64,000 bases of DNA from Limnephilus marmoratus. Taxonomy: Eukaryota; Arthropoda; Insecta; Trichoptera; Limnephilidae. Position 1 is the first letter of the stretch. The number at the start of each line of letters is the position of its first letter. The stretch covers positions 49,897,117 through 49,961,116 of the forward strand of contig OU862912.1 in the NCBI GenBank assembly GCA_917880885.1, written 5' to 3'. Below, in pieces: positions 33,560-43,339 of this stretch. Under the pieces are notes generated by a model that was given only the letters and a program-made list of their open reading frames with translations, did not search any database and was not told where the DNA came from. A program made the position numbers and the translations under genes.

Positions 33560-34073
33560 AAGTGACCGACCGAAGGTTCGGTTTCGGTTTCGGCAAGTTT
33601 CGGCAAAAAAATCTAGTTTCGGCATCAGTTTCTGTTTTGGCAGATTTTTTGCCGAACCTTCGGCCGCACCGAAACTCTACAAAAGATCTCAATAAATGGT
33701 AAATTTAGTCTTAAGAATGTCGTGATTGTAAACGCAATTTGAATTAAAATGCTAAATTAATGAGGTCCTTTCTTTATAATGCACATAAGTGTCAATTATT
33801 GACAAATTTTTGTTACAAGCAGTAGTTAACATGATTGTTGATTTTTAGTAATATAAAAAAAAAGATTTTTTTCCCTACTTCAAATATTTTTTTTTATTTC
33901 ATTTAACACAATGCTAATTGTTTGTATAAGTGTAAAAAATAAGCCAAACTTCAGTAAACAATAGATTTTTAACATGTCTAAAAAAGTTTCGGTTTCGGTT
34001 TCGGCCGAACTGAGATAGCTACCGAAGATTCGGTTTCGATTTCGGTAAAAAGTCCTACTTCGGTCGGACACTA
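33560..34073. mobile_element. hAT-type MITE with 8-bp TSD CTGATTTG
   Basis: CTGATTTG is duplicated at 33552-33559 and 34074-34081. Termini AAGTGACCGACCG and CGGTCGGACACTA are inverted with two mismatches. Subterminal TTTCGG repeats (TTCGGTTTCGGTTTCGGC and the reverse near 34000) are typical of such elements. A 63-codon minus frame is only a translation of these repeats. 514 bp, non-autonomous. Confidence 0.8.
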
Positions 34074-34081
34074 CTGATTTG

Positions 34082-35487
34082 TCTTATGACTAATGAAGTT
34101 GAATATACATTTAAATCTTTGAGAGACGACCAGATGCACACAAACCAGTTACGGAGTAAACACAGGTAAATTGCAAAATTATAAAATGAACCATATTACA
34201 CCACGTACCATGAAACAGGCAGAGCCGCCTAGTATGGTGATTTAATGTATCATAAATTTTTGTAAATATCTTAATTAAATATCATGTATAAATAAAAATG
34301 AAATGTATAAATAAACAGTTTTAGAAGGTGAGGTACAAATATTGTTTTATAATTCAATAATTTGTTAAGAGTTAACTTTGCAGAAATTGCATCTTTTCAA
34401 ATTAAATTATAAAAAGATGACAATTCGTCTTAATTTCTTTTTAGTGATAACGAAACGGATTTTTCCAGTTTTAGCGATTTTATGCAATCAAATCGTAATA
34501 TCTGACTATAAACATGAAATGGTTTAATAAGCAGTTTAAAAAGTTGATTAAATTTCAAACGTTGTCGCACAATTTTATAATAATTTGTGAGTAGTAAGTT
34601 TTGCATAATTTGCAACTAAATCACAAGAATTTCTGTAATTATCAACATATCTTGCCTTCGTAATATTCTTTTGAGAAAAATTAAATACTTTCAAAACAAA
34701 GTGCTTCCAAAATTACGGCATCTTATGCTGCATACTACTAAATGGTTTATTAGCATTTATCAATAAAGTAGTACCTATTTATAGGCTATTCGAGGCTTTC
34801 CTCGAAGTCTATATACTATCTATCTCAATTAAATTCTAGACCGTCCCTGATACATCCTAGTGACTTTAAAAAGTGAGTTAGGCCTTTGAAGCTGTAACAT
34901 GTCTGATGTCGGAAAATCCGGACACTTCTATAATTATCCAAGTTATGTGGATGCTCTTCTCAGCGAATATTCATTCAATAGGTAGCTGCTGGATAGCCAT
35001 AGCTAGCTAATAGCTATGGCTATATATGATGCTGGCCTATTCCGCCCACGAAAACTCGGTGGGCGGGAAATTCTGGGTCGTTAATCAATAGCGCGAGAAG
35101 AAAGTGGGCTCTGATATAAATTGATAAATAAATAATGCTGACATAATACTCGGTCAGAATTAATATTTAGACGTACGCTTGAGGGCTGATTACAAGGCAA
35201 ACGCCGCATACGCCCTTTTTCTGAAGCGCACAAGAGCTCGAACAGCTCGGAGCCAGTGAGGCTGAATGAGGTACGGGAGAAGGATAATAGAAAGAAGAAA
35301 GTTGAGAAATGTCTGGCTATTCAAATCTGGTCACCTAACAAAGCTATTTCAATTCTGAATGACGTCACTGAAATCCTAATATTAAGCGAATGAGGTGAAT
35401 ACAAAATTTTAAAAGAAAAAGTGAGGTAGATAGTAGATAGGTATGCGAAAAGGCCCTTAAAAATAAATGCATTTTTATTGACAGTCT
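34082..35487. other. Intergenic with two hairpins
   Basis: A perfect 13-bp stem at 34993-35023 (ATAGCCATAGCTA with a 5-nt loop) and an 8-bp stem at 35042-35066 (CCGCCCAC/GTGGGCGG) lie 20 bases apart. Nothing else recognised. Confidence 0.5.
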
Positions 35488-35850
35488 CCGTGGGCGAGTG
35501 GATAAGATCCTTCGATACGGATCCGGAGGTGGTGGGTTCAAAACAAGGCGTGCGCTAAATAAAGTTTAATTAATTAATTGGTGTTATATCGTATTTTATT
35601 CATTTAAATATCTAGAATCCAGTATATTTGCAGCACGTTACAGAGTGTTAGATACTTTCAGTATCACTCTGGCGAAAGAGCACCATTCAGAATCTAAACA
35701 GCTTTAACCATGTTTGGTGGTAAGATTTTAATAGCCAGGTACTTCCCTCTCCTTCCTCTTCCCCTTTATAATACATTCAACCTTATAACTTACCCTAATT
35801 GGGGATACCAGTCTCACTGGCTCCAGAAGATTGGGAACAGTTTTTTTTTT
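35488..35850 (+). mobile_element. tRNA-headed SINE 'A', copy 3
   Basis: The tRNA-like head (GGGCGAGTGGATAAGATCC; GGTGGGTTCAAAAC) is followed by the A body (GCACGTTACAGAGTG; ACCATTCAGAATC; AATTGGGGATACCAGTC). It ends at a T-run (about 35840-35849), where repeat B starts instead of the normal A tail. Confidence 0.7.
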
Positions 35851-36240
35851 ACATGATCTCTACACAGGAGGCCCTGAGGAAAATAATTTCCCTCGGGGCC
35901 TATGTCATCTTTTGGGATGCTGTGTGGAGGTTTTTTTTTAAGGAAAGGAAGGAGAGGAGAGTTCTGGGAAGGAAAGGGGTTTAAGGGGTGGGTAGGAATC
36001 TGGGTTCAGTATGTCCTGGTCATCCGCCTCCAAGACCTAGACTAACCTCACTCCATGAACCCGAGCACACCTGCTAAATCACCAAACGTAGCGAACCACT
36101 TGGGGTGACCTATGGCAGAGGTGTTGGTTATCCAATAAAGGTTCCCGGGGCGGCGGTACGCATTCCCGCCTCCCAAATTGAAGGGAAGTTGGAACTCTTG
36201 TGCGGTACTCAAATTAAAAAGAAAGTTAATTACCGAGATA
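35850..36240 (+). repeat. Repeat 'B', copy 2, fused to SINE A
   Basis: Its left part is the reverse complement of the LINE C tail (GGCCCTGAGGAAAATAATTT-CC; GATGCTGTGTGGAGG). It ends CTTGTGCGGTACTCAAATT-AAAAAG, the same tail wording as SINE A. The composition therefore looks like a hybrid of reversed LINE tail, unique body and SINE A tail. Confidence 0.55.
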
Positions 36241-36379
36241 TAAACCTGCGACCTCACGAATCGAGGAGCTCTGGACAGTGCGAATGCTCTACTTGTGGTC
36301 GTTTAAAGAGAATTTTGATATTTATTTTTATTTTAACTTTATGAGTAAAACCTTCGAAAAAGTGACCGAATTTAATATC

Positions 36380-36452
36380 GGCACCATGGCGCAGTGGTTA
36401 GCGCGTTTGCCCGGAAAGCAAGAGGTCCTGGGTTCAAGTCCCAGAGGTGTCA
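36380..36452 (+). tRNA. tRNA-like cloverleaf, anticodon GGA (probably a tRNA-derived repeat)
   Basis: All arms fold: acceptor GGCACCA/AGGTGTC (one G-U, one mismatch) plus discriminator A; D stem GCGC/GCGC; anticodon stem TTTGC/GCAAG with loop CCGGAAA; variable loop AGGTC; T stem CTGGG/CCCAG with TTCAAGT. Against a real tRNA-Ser(GGA): position 33 is C instead of U, and the variable arm is 5 nt whereas Ser tRNAs have a long one. A and B boxes are good, so Pol III could still use it. I favour a SINE head or pseudogene. Confidence 0.6.
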
Positions 36453-36459
36453 ATATCTT

Positions 36460-37200
36460 TTTCTGATTTTTCTGTTTTCAGATTTTCGGTTGAGTTTCGC
36501 TTATATTGTCTTCATTTAATAAAATATTAGAATTGTGATAATTATTATTTATTTTTTTAGGATACAGACGATTTATTTGTCAGAGATAAAAGCTTATACA
36601 AAAAATATAGAGATACAATAATACAAAGTTAAATTAAGTCACGTTTACTCTCTTATCTGCTCTTATCATAACATTAGCAGATGCAGGAAGCAGACTATAA
36701 AAAAATTCGAAGACATTAAATCTTTAAAAACACGACACACATCACCCATGTCCCATGTGTCAAAGTTTTATGATTTCCACGTTTGCATGATTTTGTTAAA
36801 AAAAATTACAAAATTGACCCACTAACTTTATAAATAATATTAAGAATATTGCCAATTATAACCAACAGAGTGCATGTCAAAAATCGCTCCACAAAAATAC
36901 ATAAAATTACAGTTTATAATTCCTAATATAACCATACAATTAATCGTGGAACGTGTCCCCGAAGTTCAGTATATTTAAAAAACCGAAATTAGAGAAATCT
37001 AAACGCTCTAATTTCACGGTAATTATTAGTGTTTAAATCAACTGTCAAATGTGTCAAGTGTTGTTCCGAAAAATCAACATTTAATTCTAATCACCTTAAA
37101 CATATCTGTGCAAAGACAAATTATACTAAAATACATTAATCTAGTGCATTATATCAAACCAGTTTCTTAATCAAATGCATTGAATACACAATTAACAGTG
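36460..37200. other. AT-rich leader region upstream of the intact LINE
   Basis: No coding. The LINE 5' end probably lies within this stretch or just after it. I could not find a copy of the bases that follow its poly(A) tail (GAATGGATTTAGAACATAG), so the TSD is unresolved. Confidence 0.4.
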
Positions 37201-37296
37201 AGTTAAGTGCAAAAAAAAAAGATTTTTTCAAAATAACCTTATCATCTTCCGAAACTGAACACATCTTATAAAGTTTTATACTGACGGTAGCTCCCA

Positions 37297-37383
37297 ACTG
37301 GGCCGTGGATCAGCGGATAAATCGGTCGAGTTTCGATTCAGTTCGTTAGGGCGACAGCGCGAGTTCAATCCTCAAGTCAACCA
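37297..37383 (+). promoter_or_regulatory. tRNA-like segment with A and B boxes in the LINE leader
   Basis: TGGATCAGCGG (37306-37316) fits a Pol III A box and GAGTTCAATCC (37361-37371) a B box, 44 bases apart, ending 52 bases before the ORF1 ATG. An acceptor-like pairing (ACTGGGC with CTCAAGT) is partial and the T stem is imperfect, so it is not a tRNA gene. It may be a SINE head inserted in the leader or an internal promoter of the LINE. Confidence 0.45.
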
Positions 37384-37423
37384 AAATATTTTTTCTTTTT
37401 ATTCCTTATAAATTAATATAAAT

Positions 37424-38212
37424 ATGAGTAGACAGAGGAATGTACAAAAGAAACCAACGACATCTAGCGACGCTGAGGAAGATGAAAATAAAATCATCAT
37501 TTATATAGACAAAAAGTTTAGAGAAATGAACGACACATTTAAAAGCAAATTAAATATTCTGCCGGATATAAAAGACTCCATCGGCTTCATTTCAGCCGAA
37601 TACGATGAACTGAAAAAAATACTAACCGAGTCCTTGAGCACAATAAAAAATCTACAAGCAGAGAATATTAAGCTAAATTCAGAAGTGCGCGACCTTAATG
37701 CGCGCGTGTCTCACATGGAGCAGGCAGCCAGGGAAACCAATGTCGAGATCCAATGCGTACCAGAACACAAATCGGAGAATCTAATATCGATAATAAAACA
37801 ACTCGGGACCGTGATTTCCCGCCCCATTGCCGAATCGGAAATTCTTAACATCCATCGAGTCTCCAAGATTAAACAAGATTCCAGAAGGCCAAAAACAATA
37901 ATCGTGAAGCTCCCGAGCGTGAGGGCAAGGGATGAAGTTCTGGCTGCAGTCGTCAGCTTCAATAAGAAGAACAAGAACTCCAAGCTAAATTCGACGCATT
38001 TAGGCATCGATGACATCAAATCGCCGGTATACGTCAGCGAACATCTAACACCAGCAAACAAGGCCTTGCATGCTGCCACGAGGATTAAGGCGAAAGAAGT
38101 AAACTACAAATTCGTGTGGATCCGAAATGGCAGAATCCTTGCTCGTAAAGATGAAAACTCGGCGCACGTGGTGGTGATCCGCAACCAGGACTCATTGGCT
38201 TCGCTCATCTGA
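37424..38212 (+). CDS. LINE ORF1 protein (coiled coil + FP-type C-terminus)
   Basis: 262 aa. Expected role: nucleic-acid chaperone that coats the LINE RNA and forms the RNP with ORF2. Residues about 1-25 are basic/acidic and low complexity. A heptad-like helix (about 60-105; TIKNLQAENIKLNSEVRDL) suggests a trimerising or dimerising coiled coil. About 105-180 resembles the RRM-like middle part (ETNVEIQCVPE...IHRVSKIKQDSRRPKTIIVK). About 200-262 carries VYVSEHLTPANKALH, FVWIRNGRILARK and IRNQDSL, the signature of FP25K-like C-terminal domains common in insect LINE ORF1. No CCHC knuckles are visible. The first Met of the frame is used. Uninterrupted. Confidence 0.85.
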   Translation: MSRQRNVQKKPTTSSDAEEDENKIIIYIDKKFREMNDTFKSKLNILPDIKDSIGFISAEYDELKKILTESLSTIKNLQAENIKLNSEVRDLNARVSHMEQAARETNVEIQCVPEHKSENLISIIKQLGTVISRPIAESEILNIHRVSKIKQDSRRPKTIIVKLPSVRARDEVLAAVVSFNKKNKNSKLNSTHLGIDDIKSPVYVSEHLTPANKALHAATRIKAKEVNYKFVWIRNGRILARKDENSAHVVVIRNQDSLASLI

Positions 38213-38263
38213 TTCCCTACCTTATCTTTATCTAAATCTCAATTTGTGCGTTATCTTTGAATA

Positions 38264-41173
38264 ATGTATACTAACATGGATAATCTAAGAATTTATTACC
38301 AGAATGTCAGGGGTTTAAGAACAAAACTTAATGAAGTTTACTTAGAAATACTTAATAACAATTTTGATATCATTATTCTAACGGAAACGTGGTTGAATGA
38401 CTCTATTTCTGATGCTGAAATTTTTGGCTTGCGTTATAATGTTTTTAGAAGGGACCGTAGCAGTTCCTCTAACCACAAAAGTGACGGAGGGGGTGTATTG
38501 ATAGCCGTTTTACAAGAATATCAAACTAACCGCTGTAAGCATTGGGAAAGTGCCTTGGAAGACGTATGGGTGACCATCAAATTCAGCCAGAATAAACTAA
38601 CGAGATGTCTCTACATATGTGCTGTTTATATACCTCCCCCATTGCTTGTTGATAATTTTGATTATTTTTTTAAAAAAGTTGGCAAGGTTATGGATGCCGT
38701 TGGTGAATCAAATACGTTAATTTTAGGAGATTTCAACCTGGGAAATATCGGTTGGACCCACAACGAACCAAACCATACTCATTCCCTATCTCCAGAAAAT
38801 TATAATACTGACATCGGTAACCATCTTGTAAATTTTCTTGCCCTAAATAATCTCAATCAATTCAATGGCATTGCTAATAGTAACTGTAGAATCTTAGATC
38901 TCGTTCTATCCAATTCAAAAACAATACAAGTCAGGCAAAGTACCGAAATCCTAAGTCGCATTGATATACACCATCCACCTTTAGAGATTGAATATAGTTT
39001 TGATTTCAAATTAACAAAAATGCTTAAAAATAAAAACTTACTTAAATATGATTTTAATAAGAATGATTACGTTCAATTCAATCAGGAATTACAAGAACTG
39101 AATTGGGCACTTCTTTTACCTGATTTCATGTCGGTAGACGATATGGTTTCTTTATTTTACACTCATTTGTATCGTATAATTGAGAAATGCGTAACCAAAT
39201 TAGTAAATCGCAACAGGCAGCATCCCCTCTGGTACTCACCAGACTTAGTTAAATTACTAAAAGAAAAAAATAAATTTCGACTTCTCTATAAAAAATATAA
39301 GAATCCACGTGATAGAAATTCTTACGAACTCTTACGCATCCGTTGTTCCAAACTCATTAGTAATTGCTACTTTAAACACATTGAACAAATAGAATCGTGT
39401 CTGGTTAATCATAATAACGTTAAAGCTTTTTGGAGATTTGTCAAACACAAGAAACAAAACATAAGTACTATCCCCCAAAACATGACGTTTGGAGAAAAAA
39501 AATCATCAAACGGCGAGGAAAGCAGCGAACTATTTGCCCAACACTTTTCATCAGTGTATGAGAAAGATGACATTAGAAGCAATGAAGAGACTCAACCTCA
39601 ATCTGAATCAATAGACTATTCAAACAGCTCTCTGCATACAGTAAACATTAGTGTACACGATGTAAAAATAGAAATGCTTAACCTCGACCAAAGCAAAGGC
39701 CCTGGCCCTGACAAAATTCCACCAGTCCTAATAAAAAAATGTGCACACAGTCTCGCACTCCCTCTGACTATCATTTACAGAAAATCATTATCTTCATCCA
39801 TTTTTCCAACAAGATGGAAACAGGCTAATATTGTACCAATACCTAAAAGCGGAGACCTTCACGAAGTCACAAACTATAGACCCATCTCTATTCTTTGTTC
39901 ATTTGCGAAAATTTTTGAAAAATTAATTTGTCCATATCTGAATTATCATCTCAAAAATCTTATAACTCCAAAACAGCATGGTTTTCTCTCCCAGAAATCA
40001 ACATCCTCTAATTTACTTTGCTATGTCAATACCTTAACCGAAGCTGTCGATAGAGGTCAACAGATAGACACAATCTACACAGATTTTAGCAAGGCCTTCG
40101 ATAAAGTAAATCATAGATTACTAATTCATAAACTAAAACAAATGGGTGTTCATGGTACCTTGCTAAATTGGTTTTACTCCTATCTAACTGATCGCATACA
40201 AAGAGTAGTATTTGATGGCTATGAGTCAAGAGGATTAGATGTGCCATCTGGAGTGCCGCAAGGGTCCCATTTGGGCCCAATCTTGTTTCTTGTTTTTATA
40301 AATGACTTGTGCGATGTTATTTTGGATTCTGAAATTTTGTTGTTTGCGGATGATTGTAAGATATTCAAAATTATCCATACATTACTAGACTCAATACTTC
40401 TCCAAAACGATATAAACAGAGTTTCAAAGTGGTGTAACGACAATAGAATGTTTCTGAATTCTTTAAAATGTGTTCACATAACCTTTACGCGTAAACACAA
40501 TTCTATTCCGACTCAATATTTTATCGACGGTACTAAACTCCAGGAAGTCGCAACCATTCGGGACCTAGGCGTATTATTTGATAAAAAACTTACTTTCACA
40601 CCTCATATCGACAATATCATTTCTAGATCTATGAAAATGCTAGGATTTATCAAACGAAACAGTAAACATTTTAAAAATCCCACATCAAAAATAACGCTGT
40701 ACAATTCCTTCACCCGCAACGTGTTGGAGTACGCAAGTGCTGTATGGAGTCCAACTTACAAAGTTCATATTCAGCGAATAGAGCAGGTTCAAAAACATTT
40801 TATGTACCACCTGGCGTATTCCGATAGGCAAGCTCGATCACTTCCTCACTACACTGATAGACTAAAATTTTACAATGTACGCACCCTTGAACAGAGAAGA
40901 CTAAATACAGATCTAAATTTTCTATTCAAAATTGTAAATGGTTTAATAAACTGTCCTTTTCTACTTTATCAAATCAGGTTCAATGTTCCTAGAATTGGTT
41001 CACGACTGGTAAATTATGTTCCGTTAAATATTAAAAAATATCGAACTAAGCTGGGGTATGACTCAGCTTTATCGAGAATGTGCCGTAATTTCAATGAGGC
41101 TTACAAAAAACATTCGATTAATTTGACAATGTCAACATTGGCCAACTTCAAATCAGCTCTTAACAAGCTTTAA
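38264..41173 (+). CDS. LINE ORF2: APE endonuclease and reverse transcriptase
   Basis: 969 aa. It nicks target DNA and reverse-transcribes the LINE RNA in place. Endonuclease: IYYQNVRGLRTK (about 10-21), TETWLND (about 40), LILGDFNLGNIGW (about 152-164), LDLVLSN (about 209) and IDIHHPPLE (about 233), so the E, D, N and H catalytic positions are present. RT: NYRPISILCSFAKIFEKL (about 540), KQHGFL, YTDFSKAFDKVNHRLL (motif A, about 604), PSGVPQGSHLGPILF (motif B), LLFADDCKIF (motif C, about 694) and LKCVHITF (motif D). The thumb contains VLEYASAVWSPTY. No stops. It starts 51 bases after the ORF1 stop in another frame; MYT or the Met four codons later could be the start. Confidence 0.93.
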   Translation: MYTNMDNLRIYYQNVRGLRTKLNEVYLEILNNNFDIIILTETWLNDSISDAEIFGLRYNVFRRDRSSSSNHKSDGGGVLIAVLQEYQTNRCKHWESALEDVWVTIKFSQNKLTRCLYICAVYIPPPLLVDNFDYFFKKVGKVMDAVGESNTLILGDFNLGNIGWTHNEPNHTHSLSPENYNTDIGNHLVNFLALNNLNQFNGIANSNCRILDLVLSNSKTIQVRQSTEILSRIDIHHPPLEIEYSFDFKLTKMLKNKNLLKYDFNKNDYVQFNQELQELNWALLLPDFMSVDDMVSLFYTHLYRIIEKCVTKLVNRNRQHPLWYSPDLVKLLKEKNKFRLLYKKYKNPRDRNSYELLRIRCSKLISNCYFKHIEQIESCLVNHNNVKAFWRFVKHKKQNISTIPQNMTFGEKKSSNGEESSELFAQHFSSVYEKDDIRSNEETQPQSESIDYSNSSLHTVNISVHDVKIEMLNLDQSKGPGPDKIPPVLIKKCAHSLALPLTIIYRKSLSSSIFPTRWKQANIVPIPKSGDLHEVTNYRPISILCSFAKIFEKLICPYLNYHLKNLITPKQHGFLSQKSTSSNLLCYVNTLTEAVDRGQQIDTIYTDFSKAFDKVNHRLLIHKLKQMGVHGTLLNWFYSYLTDRIQRVVFDGYESRGLDVPSGVPQGSHLGPILFLVFINDLCDVILDSEILLFADDCKIFKIIHTLLDSILLQNDINRVSKWCNDNRMFLNSLKCVHITFTRKHNSIPTQYFIDGTKLQEVATIRDLGVLFDKKLTFTPHIDNIISRSMKMLGFIKRNSKHFKNPTSKITLYNSFTRNVLEYASAVWSPTYKVHIQRIEQVQKHFMYHLAYSDRQARSLPHYTDRLKFYNVRTLEQRRLNTDLNFLFKIVNGLINCPFLLYQIRFNVPRIGSRLVNYVPLNIKKYRTKLGYDSALSRMCRNFNEAYKKHSINLTMSTLANFKSALNKL

Positions 41174-41420
41174 AGCTCTCTATTACGTTGTTCTATAAAC
41201 TTATGAACCTATAAACTCAATGTTCTAAAAAATTGTTTCTTGTAAAACTTTTTAATTATTATTTTGTAATGTGTAGTATGTGTTTGTGTGAATTAATGTA
41301 ATATTATATTACCAATGTTGTGTTTGTCTTTAATTAGTGATAGCATCAACCATGTTCAGTGTAATTATATCTGTGAAAGCTTTGATGTAAATCGCTGTTG
41401 ACAAACCTAATAAAAAAAAA

Positions 41421-41459
<39 letters not shown>

Positions 41460-41461
<2 letters not shown>

Positions 41462-41940
41462 ATGGATTTAGAACATAGAAGTAGCGTGTCTAAAATCCTG
41501 TGATATTAAAAACAAACACACTATTAACGACGCTGAAAAAAATTCTAGGAAAAAACTTTACATTAGTACATTGCGAATCTTTTCACCCGGTTGAGTCTCA
41601 CTTATTAAATATTACGTGCCATTACCCGCACATTACTTTCTAATGAAAGCGTAGCTAAAGAGGATATTATACAGTGGGTGTGGCGCTAAAAGAAGTATGA
41701 TTAACCACACGAACGGTATGTTTTATTACTGAAGCACAGAAAAAAAACTATGATTCGAGGGGTGATTTAGGATCGATGGGACTTTGTAATTTGCAGCAAC
41801 ACATATTGTTAAAGCCTTGTTTCTGCCCATGGAACAATACATCAAAGAGCGAAAACTGAACATCACAAAAGTCTTTAATTAAATTGATTTACAGATTAGA
41901 TAAACATCTAAATCTTAACCGAAAAAAATTACGTTAGCTC
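41460..41940. other. Intergenic, nothing recognised
   Basis: The right flank of the intact LINE. No gene or repeat identified. Confidence 0.45.
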
Positions 41941-41944
41941 CAAA

Positions 41945-42300
41945 AAGAAGGCCCCGAGGAAAATAATTTTATTTAGTAAATAGGAAAGGAAGTTCTGGGA
42001 AGGAAAATTGTATGAGGGGTGGGTATGAATCTGAGGGGCAGTGTCCAGGAGTGACGGAAGTATGAATTCATCCCTCCCGCTGCGATGCAAAACAATGGGT
42101 TGGGAGTTCATCTGGAGAGATGAAAGTGTCTCGTTCAATCAGCTTCTCGAGATCCGGCCCGCTACACCTTAGGCCACCACTGGTGGGCAGACGCATCCAT
42201 CGTCAAGACTTGGACAAACCTCGCCCCATGAACCTGCGCACTACGCTACGACAACAAAAATGGCAAAAGTGTTGGTTATCCGATGAATGGTTCCAGAGAC
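41945..42300 (+). repeat. Repeat 'B', copy 3
   Basis: GGCCCCGAGGAAAATAATTT, GGAAAGGAAGTTCTGGGAAGG, GATCCGGCCCGC and GTGTTGGTTATCCGATGAAT align with copies 1 and 2. It ends where SINE A material starts (about 42303). The open frame at 42120-42404 spans the two repeats and is not a gene. Confidence 0.6.
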
Positions 42301-42302
42301 GG

Positions 42303-42460
42303 CGATACCCATCCGTGTTTGGTGACCAGATCTTCCCCACCTTCCTCTTTCCCGTCACCTACCCCTCCCCACTACCTCCAGCCTCACAATTGGGGATGCC
42401 ATAGTCTCACTCGCTCCAGACGGGAGCAGTTGGGACTCTTGTGCGGTATTCATATAAAAA
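42303..42460 (+). mobile_element. SINE 'A', 3' part only, fused to repeat B
   Basis: It starts at TTTGGTGACCAGATCTTCCC and runs through CCTCAC...AATTGGGGATGCC and CTTGTGCGGTATTCATAT-AAAAAA. The tRNA head and first half are missing. The join with repeat B is clean at the GTG TTTGGTGACC word, which both repeats share, so template switching there is plausible. Confidence 0.6.
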
Positions 42461-42544
42461 AGGCCTCATATCACCGATCAGAAATATTTGTGACGGAATG
42501 TACCTAACTGATAAAACCCAACCTCCGATGGGTGAGAGAACCAA

Positions 42545-43330
42545 GAGATTTATTTATTTTATTTGATTTGTTAGCGTTATAAACAGTCATTACAAGTTCA
42601 TATATAACAGTGTTATTGACCAATAAAATAACGACATAAAAATTTGAGACCATAATAAAAAGAAAAACAAACAAAACAATATATGTATGTAATTTAAACA
42701 GTTCTGAAAAAGTGCATCTACTCACTTAAATCTACAAAAAATGTATTTTCAAGGGTTAATATATACTGTAACATTTTTGAAGAGGTTATTTAATGCAAAC
42801 TGCTGAAATCAAAAAATAAAACTAATGAAAATGAAAAAAAAAATGAAAATGAAAAAGAAAGATAAGGAATTAATGAAACAACAAGTTTTCCGTTGAATAT
42901 TACTTTTTACGAATTTTATGAAGTTAGCAAGGTTCGTGTTAAACATGTCAATGTCTGTCTATAATCTATTGAAAGTGCTACAGCTTCTTCTTATAAACAC
43001 ATTTTGAAGATAATTAGCATTGCTCTTATGAATATAAAATATGTCTGGAGATCGAGTGACTCTTGTTGGACATCTGAAATTAATATTTTGTAATAGGTAA
43101 GGGCTATCAATAAAATTGTGGATTATCTTATAAAGCATTACTAGGTCTCTGATATCTCTGCGTTGATCAAGGGTTTTGAGGTTCATAGAGACATAATTTA
43201 CATCATTTCGCATGCGAAACGAAACATATTTCAAAAACTTTTTCTGGACTCTTTCTATATTTGATTTATATGTAGAACAATGAGGGTTCCATACTGTTGA
43301 AGCATACTCTAGGTGGCTCCTGACGTATGA
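42545..43330 (-). mobile_element. Decayed LINE 3' end (minus strand)
   Basis: The minus frame 42959-43234 has LKTLDQRRDIRDLVMLYKII, then SPYLLQNINFRCPTRVTRS, as in the intact ORF2 (VRTLEQRRLNTDLNFLFKIV...IRFNVPRIGSRL). Upstream on the minus strand, YASTVWNPHCST-like coding is visible (about 43310-43260). The 3' tail is TTTATTTATTTTATTT on the plus strand (about 42551-42566). Confidence 0.75.
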
Positions 43331-43339
43331 TATCTAAAG

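Larger units (their letters stand above)
37200..41459 (+). mobile_element. Structurally intact non-LTR retrotransposon (jockey/CR1-like)
   Basis: A 5' leader with a tRNA-like segment (37297-37383), ORF1 (37424-38212), a 51-base gap, ORF2 (38264-41173), a 3' UTR of about 235 bases and a long A-run (about 41411-41459). Both ORFs are uninterrupted, unlike every other LINE piece here. ORF1 with an FP-type C-terminus and ORF2 with APE endonuclease plus RT is the jockey/CR1-group arrangement. The 5' boundary is approximate. Intact frames and a long tail suggest a recent, possibly still competent copy. Confidence 0.85.

Noticed and set aside
36380..36452. Functional tRNA-Ser(GGA) gene
   Set aside because: C at position 33 and the lack of a long variable arm argue against a working Ser tRNA, although the cloverleaf folds.
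37711..38079. 122-codon minus frame inside LINE ORF1
   Set aside because: Antisense shadow of ORF1.
40086..40443. Minus frames inside LINE ORF2
   Set aside because: Antisense shadows of the RT domain.
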